From: Methanobacteriota archaeon
Lineage (GTDB): Archaea > Halobacteriota > Methanosarcinia > Methanosarcinales > Methanosarcinaceae
Length of the DNA stretch: 18,617 nucleotides
Assembly: GCA_030837265.1 (NCBI GenBank)
Contig: JAUPKV010000703.1
Location: 1-18,617, forward strand
Reading direction: 5' to 3'
Position numbers and translations under genes: made by a program. The notes beneath the pieces were generated by a model. That model was not told the DNA's origin. It ran no database searches and saw only the letters and a list, made by a program, of their open reading frames with translations. This document shows positions 15,171-18,617 of the stretch, piece by piece. The first letter of the stretch is position 1. Every line of letters begins with the position of its first letter.

Positions 15171-15581
15171 TTGAACAGGATAATACATTTCGAGATACAT
15201 GCAGAAAAACCTGAAAGGGCTGCGAAGTTTTACAGAGACTTGTTTGGTTGGGATATAAATGAGTGGGTTATACCAGGCGTCCAGTTGAAAGACGAAAATC
15301 GTTACTGGCTCGTAACTACTGGACCTGAAACCGAACCCGGTATTAACGGTGGACTGCTGTTCCGCCGCGGTCCTGCTCCTGTAGAAGGACAACCAGTTAA
15401 CACTTTTGTTTGCACAGTTGGCGTAGCCAATCTGGATGAATCCGTTGACAAAGCTCTCAAATCCGGCGCGAGTATTGTAGCCCCCAAAATGGCAGTAAAA
15501 GATATCGGCTGGTTAGCTTACTGCAAAGACACGGAAGGGAATATCTTTGGCATGATGCAGGAGGATATAAGTGCACAATAG
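15171..15581 (+). CDS. VOC-family (glyoxalase/bleomycin-resistance fold) protein, TTG start
   Basis: From TTG 15171 the protein has 136 residues and begins MNRIIHFEIHAEKPERAAKF, the usual start of this VOC subfamily. GGAGTGA lies seven to ten bases upstream, so this TTG is preferred over the in-frame TTG at 15141, which would add ten non-family residues. Features are the paired beta-alpha-beta modules with KFYRDLFGWDI near the N terminus, INGGLLFRRG in the middle and YCKDTEGNIFGMMQED at the end, where the Glu is a likely metal ligand. The family includes metal-dependent isomerases, dioxygenases and antibiotic-binding proteins; the present reaction is unknown. The gene lies between SRPBCC and AlkZ-like genes, all in the same direction. 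Confidence 0.88.
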   Translation: MNRIIHFEIHAEKPERAAKFYRDLFGWDINEWVIPGVQLKDENRYWLVTTGPETEPGINGGLLFRRGPAPVEGQPVNTFVCTVGVANLDESVDKALKSGASIVAPKMAVKDIGWLAYCKDTEGNIFGMMQEDISAQ

Positions 15582-15666
15582 CTGATCAGGTTTTGAAGCA
15601 TTCTAGAAAATCTGGGGTCGCCGATCTGATATTCAATATTCAATGAGTTTATCCGGAGGAAAATTA

Positions 15667-16777
15667 ATACTCTCGACAATAGACTCTACGGAAATTCGCA
15701 AATTACGCCTTCAGAGCACTGGTTTAATCAATTCTCCTTTTAAAAGCGTAGCTGATGCGGTTTCTCACTTAGGAGCAGTCCAGGCACAGGACTTTGCTGC
15801 TGCCAAATGGGCACTCGGTATGCGTATTGAAAATTCGACTGATACTGACATTGAAAAAGCTTTCAACGAAGGTAAGATCTTACGCACTCATGTGCTGCGA
15901 CCGACATGGCATTTTGTCATGCCTGAGGATATACGCTGGATGCTTGAGTTAACGGCACCGCGAGTAAAAGCTTTTCTTGCTCATTATAACCGAAAACTCG
16001 AACTTGATGAACCGTTGTTCGCCAGAAGCAATGCTGCAATTGTTAAAGCACTAAAGAACCATACATATCTTACACGAAAAGAACTTAAGACCATATTGAC
16101 AGATATTGGTATCGAGACCAATGTTCAACGTCTGGCTCATCATCTCATAGGCTGAGCTGGACGGATTGATCTGCAGTGGTCCACGGCATGGGAAACAATT
16201 TACGTATGCACTTCTGGAAGAACGCGTACCAAAAACAAAAAAGCTGAGCCGAGAACAGGCTCTTGCTAAACTCGCACTTAAATATTTTTCAGGGCATGGG
16301 CCAGCTCAGCTGAAAGACTTTTCATGGTGGTCCGGCCTTTCTGCTGCTGACGCAAAAGAAGCCGTCGGTTTAATCAAACCTGACTTAGAACAGGCAACAT
16401 TTGACGGCAAAACATATTGGTTTCCTGCGAGCATGAAAACGACTGCATTAAAAGTGCCATTCTCATTTTTATTATCGATTTATGATGAGTACACAATTAC
16501 CTACAAAGATAGGACCGATATCAGTGAAGCTCAAGACATTGAAAGAATGATTTCGAAGGGTAATGCTTTGACTGCAGTAATTATTTTGAAAGGCAAAGTG
16601 GCAGGTACCTGGAATAAAGTCTTTAAGAAAAATACGGTTGAAATCAGGCTTAATACTTTTCGGCAATTAGACAAAGAGGAGATTGAAGCATTAGAATTTG
16701 AAGTAGCTCGGTATGGGAAGTTTTTGGGAGTTTCAGCCGTTCTCTTGAATAATTATGATAAAATACACGGAACTTAG
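15667..16777 (+). pseudogene. Winged-helix AlkZ/YcaQ-type (HTH_42) protein, frameshifted
   Basis: Two adjacent frames together encode about 370 residues of the HTH_42 winged-helix family that includes the DNA-crosslink glycosylases AlkZ and YcaQ. The first frame carries STGLINSPFKSVADAVSHLG, the QxQ signature in GAVQAQDFAAAKWALGMR, and HVLRPTWHFV. It ends at TGA 16153-16155. The second frame picks up immediately (AELDGLICSG) and runs through HGPAQLKDFSWWSGL to 16777. A plus-one shift near 16146-16152 separates them. The start is also doubtful: the first ATG (15643) has no ribosome binding site, while a strong GGAGGA (15655-15660) sits six bases before an ATA at 15667, where homologues would be expected to start (ILSTIDSTEIRKLR). 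Both defects suggest a gene in decay, unless the frameshift is a sequencing error. Confidence 0.8.
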
Positions 16778-16809
16778 TTTAGAGATAAGCTAATGCAATT
16801 GGTGAACAA

Positions 16810-17760
16810 ATGGAAGATAACAACAATGAAATTTGGGACAAATTACCTGAGACACCAGACCCTGAATTAAAGAAACTGGACCGTTTAGTTGGCAAATGGA
16901 AAATATCCGGCCCAAAGGTTGAAGGCTATACAACATACGAGTGGATGGAAGGAGGTTCCTTCCTAATCCAGCATTTCGATCTGACTTATGACGGCGAGAG
17001 ACATAAGGGTGTCGAATATACCGGCTTTGATGAAGATACTCGGACACTGCGATCACACTTGATGGAAATTAACGGCGGCAACTTTACGTACACCTATGAT
17101 ATCGAAGGCGATACTTTCTGGTACTGGTTCGGAGATAAAGGTTCGGACAATTTCAGCCGTAGTATATTCAGCAAGGATGGGAACACCATTAATGGCCGCT
17201 GGCAGTGGTCGGAGGGTGGTACTAAGATTGGCGGTTACGAGTATGTTATGACTCGAATCAAGGAGTCATCCAGTAGGGAAATACAACTACAAAAAATCAT
17301 TCCTTTTCTGTGGTTCAATGATGAAGCTGAAGAAGCTATGAATTTCTATACCTCTGTTTTTAAAAATTCAAAGATTCTAAGTATTATGCGTTACGGGGCA
17401 GCAGGACCCGGACCTGCTGGAACAGTAATGTCCGCTACATTCCAGCTTGAGGGACAGGAATTCATTGCATTGAACGGAGGTCCGCAATTCACCTTCTCGC
17501 CAGCTATATCATTCTTCGTCAACTGCGAGACACAGGAAGAAATAGATGAATTATGGGAAAAGCTTTCAGAAGGTGGTGAAGAACAGGGACCCGGTTGGCT
17601 TAAAGATAAATATGGCCTGTCATGGCAAATCGTCCCCACAATTCTAGGGGATCTGTTAAACGATCCGAATCCAAATAAATCTCAATGTGTTATGGAAGCA
17701 ATGCTACAAATGAGTAAAATTAATATTGAAAAATTAAAACAGGCGTATGAGCAAAAATGA
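16810..17760 (+). CDS. Fusion of a DUF1579 lipocalin-like domain and a PhnB/VOC domain
   Basis: One 316-residue frame holds two complete domains. Residues about 20-155 match DUF1579 ([47 protein letters not shown]). Residues about 163-313 match the PhnB/3-demethylubiquinone methyltransferase-like branch of the VOC fold ([20 protein letters not shown], then GLSWQIVP and [19 protein letters not shown]). A short [10 protein letters not shown] linker joins them. Each domain is usually a separate small protein, so this looks like a gene fusion. DUF1579 has a barrel that may bind a small molecule; PhnB-like proteins are mostly of unknown activity and the methyltransferase name is probably misleading. 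The ATG has GGTG five bases upstream. A T-rich terminator follows within 70 nt. Confidence 0.88.
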   Translation: MEDNNNEIWDKLPETPDPELKKLDRLVGKWKISGPKVEGYTTYEWMEGGSFLIQHFDLTYDGERHKGVEYTGFDEDTRTLRSHLMEINGGNFTYTYDIEGDTFWYWFGDKGSDNFSRSIFSKDGNTINGRWQWSEGGTKIGGYEYVMTRIKESSSREIQLQKIIPFLWFNDEAEEAMNFYTSVFKNSKILSIMRYGAAGPGPAGTVMSATFQLEGQEFIALNGGPQFTFSPAISFFVNCETQEEIDELWEKLSEGGEEQGPGWLKDKYGLSWQIVPTILGDLLNDPNPNKSQCVMEAMLQMSKINIEKLKQAYEQK

Positions 17761-17810
17761 TAAAAATTGTAAGTGATTAGTTTTAAAAATTATAATTATT
17801 TGTTTTATGG

Positions 17811-17830
17811 TTTTTCGATTTTTTTTGTTT
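17811..17830 (+). terminator. T-rich terminator after the DUF1579-PhnB gene
   Basis: Two closely spaced T-runs (17811-17815 and eight T residues at 17819-17826) lie about 50-66 nt after the stop codon, with no stable hairpin. This is the usual form of archaeal terminators. Confidence 0.5.
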
Positions 17831-17890
17831 GCTGAAGATTATCGCGAAATATAAGGTGCAATTTTAGTGTAAGGATAGAAGGAGAGAAAC

Positions 17891-18364
17891 ATGGCTCAAG
17901 AAATAAAACTTTTTGCAGAGGCCGGAATGCTTATTCGTAAACCTGTAGAGCAGGTTTTTGAAGCGTTTATCAATCCTGAGATAACTAATAATTTTTGGTT
18001 TTCCAGAAGTACTGGCCGGTTGGATGAAAACGATAAGGTGCTCTGGAGCTGGGATATGTATAATCACACTGTTACAGTATTTATAGAATCAATAATTCCT
18101 AATGAAAAAATTATCGTTCAATGGGGAAACTATGAGGAAAAGACAACTGTAGAATGGACATTCATACCATTGGATAAATCAAGAACATTTGTAAGCATCA
18201 TTAATAGTGGATTTAAAGGAACGCCTGACGAACTGCTTTCACAAATACGAGATTCGACAGGAGGTTTTACTTTGGTGTTAGCTGGTCTGAAAGCGTATCT
18301 GGAACACAACATACAACTCAATCTTATTGCAGACAGATTTCCTAAGGAATTAGGAGAACATTGA
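17891..18364 (+). CDS. SRPBCC-family protein
   Basis: The 157-residue protein is an SRPBCC/AHSA1-like domain of a different branch from the other three: AGMLIRKPVEQVFEAFINPE near the N terminus, then TNNFWFSRSTGRL, the VLWSWDMYNH strand, PNEKIIVQWGN, and the long closing helix GFTLVLAGLKAYLEHNIQLN. A strong GGAG ribosome binding site precedes the ATG. A T-rich terminator separates it from the fusion gene upstream and another follows, so it is probably a single-gene transcript. The ligand is unknown. Confidence 0.88.
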   Translation: MAQEIKLFAEAGMLIRKPVEQVFEAFINPEITNNFWFSRSTGRLDENDKVLWSWDMYNHTVTVFIESIIPNEKIIVQWGNYEEKTTVEWTFIPLDKSRTFVSIINSGFKGTPDELLSQIRDSTGGFTLVLAGLKAYLEHNIQLNLIADRFPKELGEH

Positions 18365-18375
18365 TCAAAAATACG

Positions 18376-18389
18376 CCTTTTTTATTTTT
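18376..18389 (+). terminator. T-rich terminator after the last SRPBCC gene
   Basis: CC followed by six T residues (18378-18383), an A and five more T residues lies 12-25 nt after the stop codon, without a clear hairpin. Confidence 0.5.
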
Positions 18390-18480
18390 CAATATTAATA
18401 CAGTGTATTGTCTCACTAAATCTTTTACATTCTAGAATTAAAACACTGGATTCATCTCATACACCCCATCCGACTCGTAC

Positions 18481-18489
18481 TTTTATATA
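18481..18489 (+). promoter_or_regulatory. TATA box for the tlyA-like gene
   Basis: TTTTATATA is centred about 28 bases before the ATG at 18513. Archaeal initiation 25-27 bases downstream would fall at or just before the ATG. No ribosome binding site is present between them, so the mRNA is probably leaderless. Confidence 0.6.
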
Positions 18490-18512
18490 CTGGCTCAGCC
18501 GATACAGTGCCC

Positions 18513-18617
18513 ATGAGACTGGATGCATACCTTGTAGATATGGGATATTTTAAGTCAAGGGGGAGATCAAAGAGTGCGATTCTTGCCGGAAATGTTAAAG
18601 TGAACGGTATACCGGTA
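18513..18617 (+). CDS. tlyA: TlyA-family S4-domain rRNA methyltransferase/hemolysin-like protein, 3' end outside window
   Basis: The first 35 codons are visible. They encode the start of an S4 RNA-binding domain in the arrangement seen at the N terminus of TlyA-type proteins: MRLDAYLVDMGYFKSRGRSK followed by SAILAGNVKVNGIPV. In TlyA this domain is followed by a FtsJ-like SAM-dependent methyltransferase domain that modifies ribosomal RNA 2'-O-ribose; that part lies beyond the window. The start is supported by a TATA box 24-32 bases upstream and the lack of a ribosome binding site, as expected of a leaderless transcript. Other S4-domain proteins cannot be fully excluded with so little sequence. 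Confidence 0.75.
   Translation, partial: MRLDAYLVDMGYFKSRGRSKSAILAGNVKVNGIPV

Noticed and set aside
17281..17760. 3-demethylubiquinone methyltransferase activity for the PhnB domain
   Set aside because: This name is a legacy label for a VOC-fold family; methanogens lack ubiquinone and no SAM-binding motif is visible.

Overview
The window reads as chromosome of a methanogenic archaeon close to Methanosarcina. The evidence is an AT-rich background with strong GGAGG/GAGG ribosome binding sites, archaeal TATA boxes (one sits about 27 nt upstream of a start codon that has no ribosome binding site), long intergenic gaps, and a typical gene set: a nitrogenase-like component 1 subunit, DUF3795, a secreted M13 peptidase and an archaeal TlyA-like S4-domain methyltransferase. 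The genus is inferred from these traits and was not checked by alignment.

Layout. (1) 1-1404: the 3' part of a radical SAM/SPASM gene, an overlapping unknown gene of 134 codons, and a 49-residue single-pass membrane protein. (2) 1500-2675: two 5'-truncated gene remnants placed back to back, a QueD/PTPS-type fragment on the minus strand and a nitrogenase component 1 fragment on the plus strand. They look like the two sides of one deletion. (3) 2778-3372: a Lys/Pro-rich tail remnant and an unknown protein with a hexanucleotide repeat encoding (KV)n. (4) 3609-8060: a secreted M13 zinc peptidase (minus), a Bcr/CflA-type MFS exporter (plus) and a HAD-like protein (minus). (5) 8289-10340: two tandem SRPBCC/AHSA1 paralogues and an alpha/beta hydrolase whose GTG start overlaps the stop of the second paralogue. 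(6) 10445-11987: a DUF3795 gene cut by an in-frame stop, then about 0.9 kb with only a possible small membrane protein and decayed fragments. (7) 11988-14425: an erythromycin-esterase-like gene that looks more GC-rich than its surroundings, and a CPBP intramembrane protease pseudogene with three lesions. (8) 14629-18364: SRPBCC, VOC, a frameshifted AlkZ-type winged-helix gene, a DUF1579-PhnB fusion and another SRPBCC. (9) 18513-end: the start of a tlyA-like gene.

Functionally, 8.3-18.4 kb looks like an accessory island of small soluble proteins with ligand-binding folds (four SRPBCC, two VOC-type domains, one lipocalin-like DUF1579) together with an alpha/beta hydrolase, an esterase-like enzyme and a DNA-glycosylase-like protein. 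Such sets are common in bacteria and are plausibly acquired detoxification or stress genes; no substrate can be read from the sequence. Several members are broken (DUF3795, CPBP, AlkZ-like), so the island looks to be both gaining and losing genes. Short tandem duplications of 17-19 nt lie upstream of three of the four SRPBCC genes. I saw no CRISPR array, tRNA, rRNA, complete insertion sequence or convincing new defence system.
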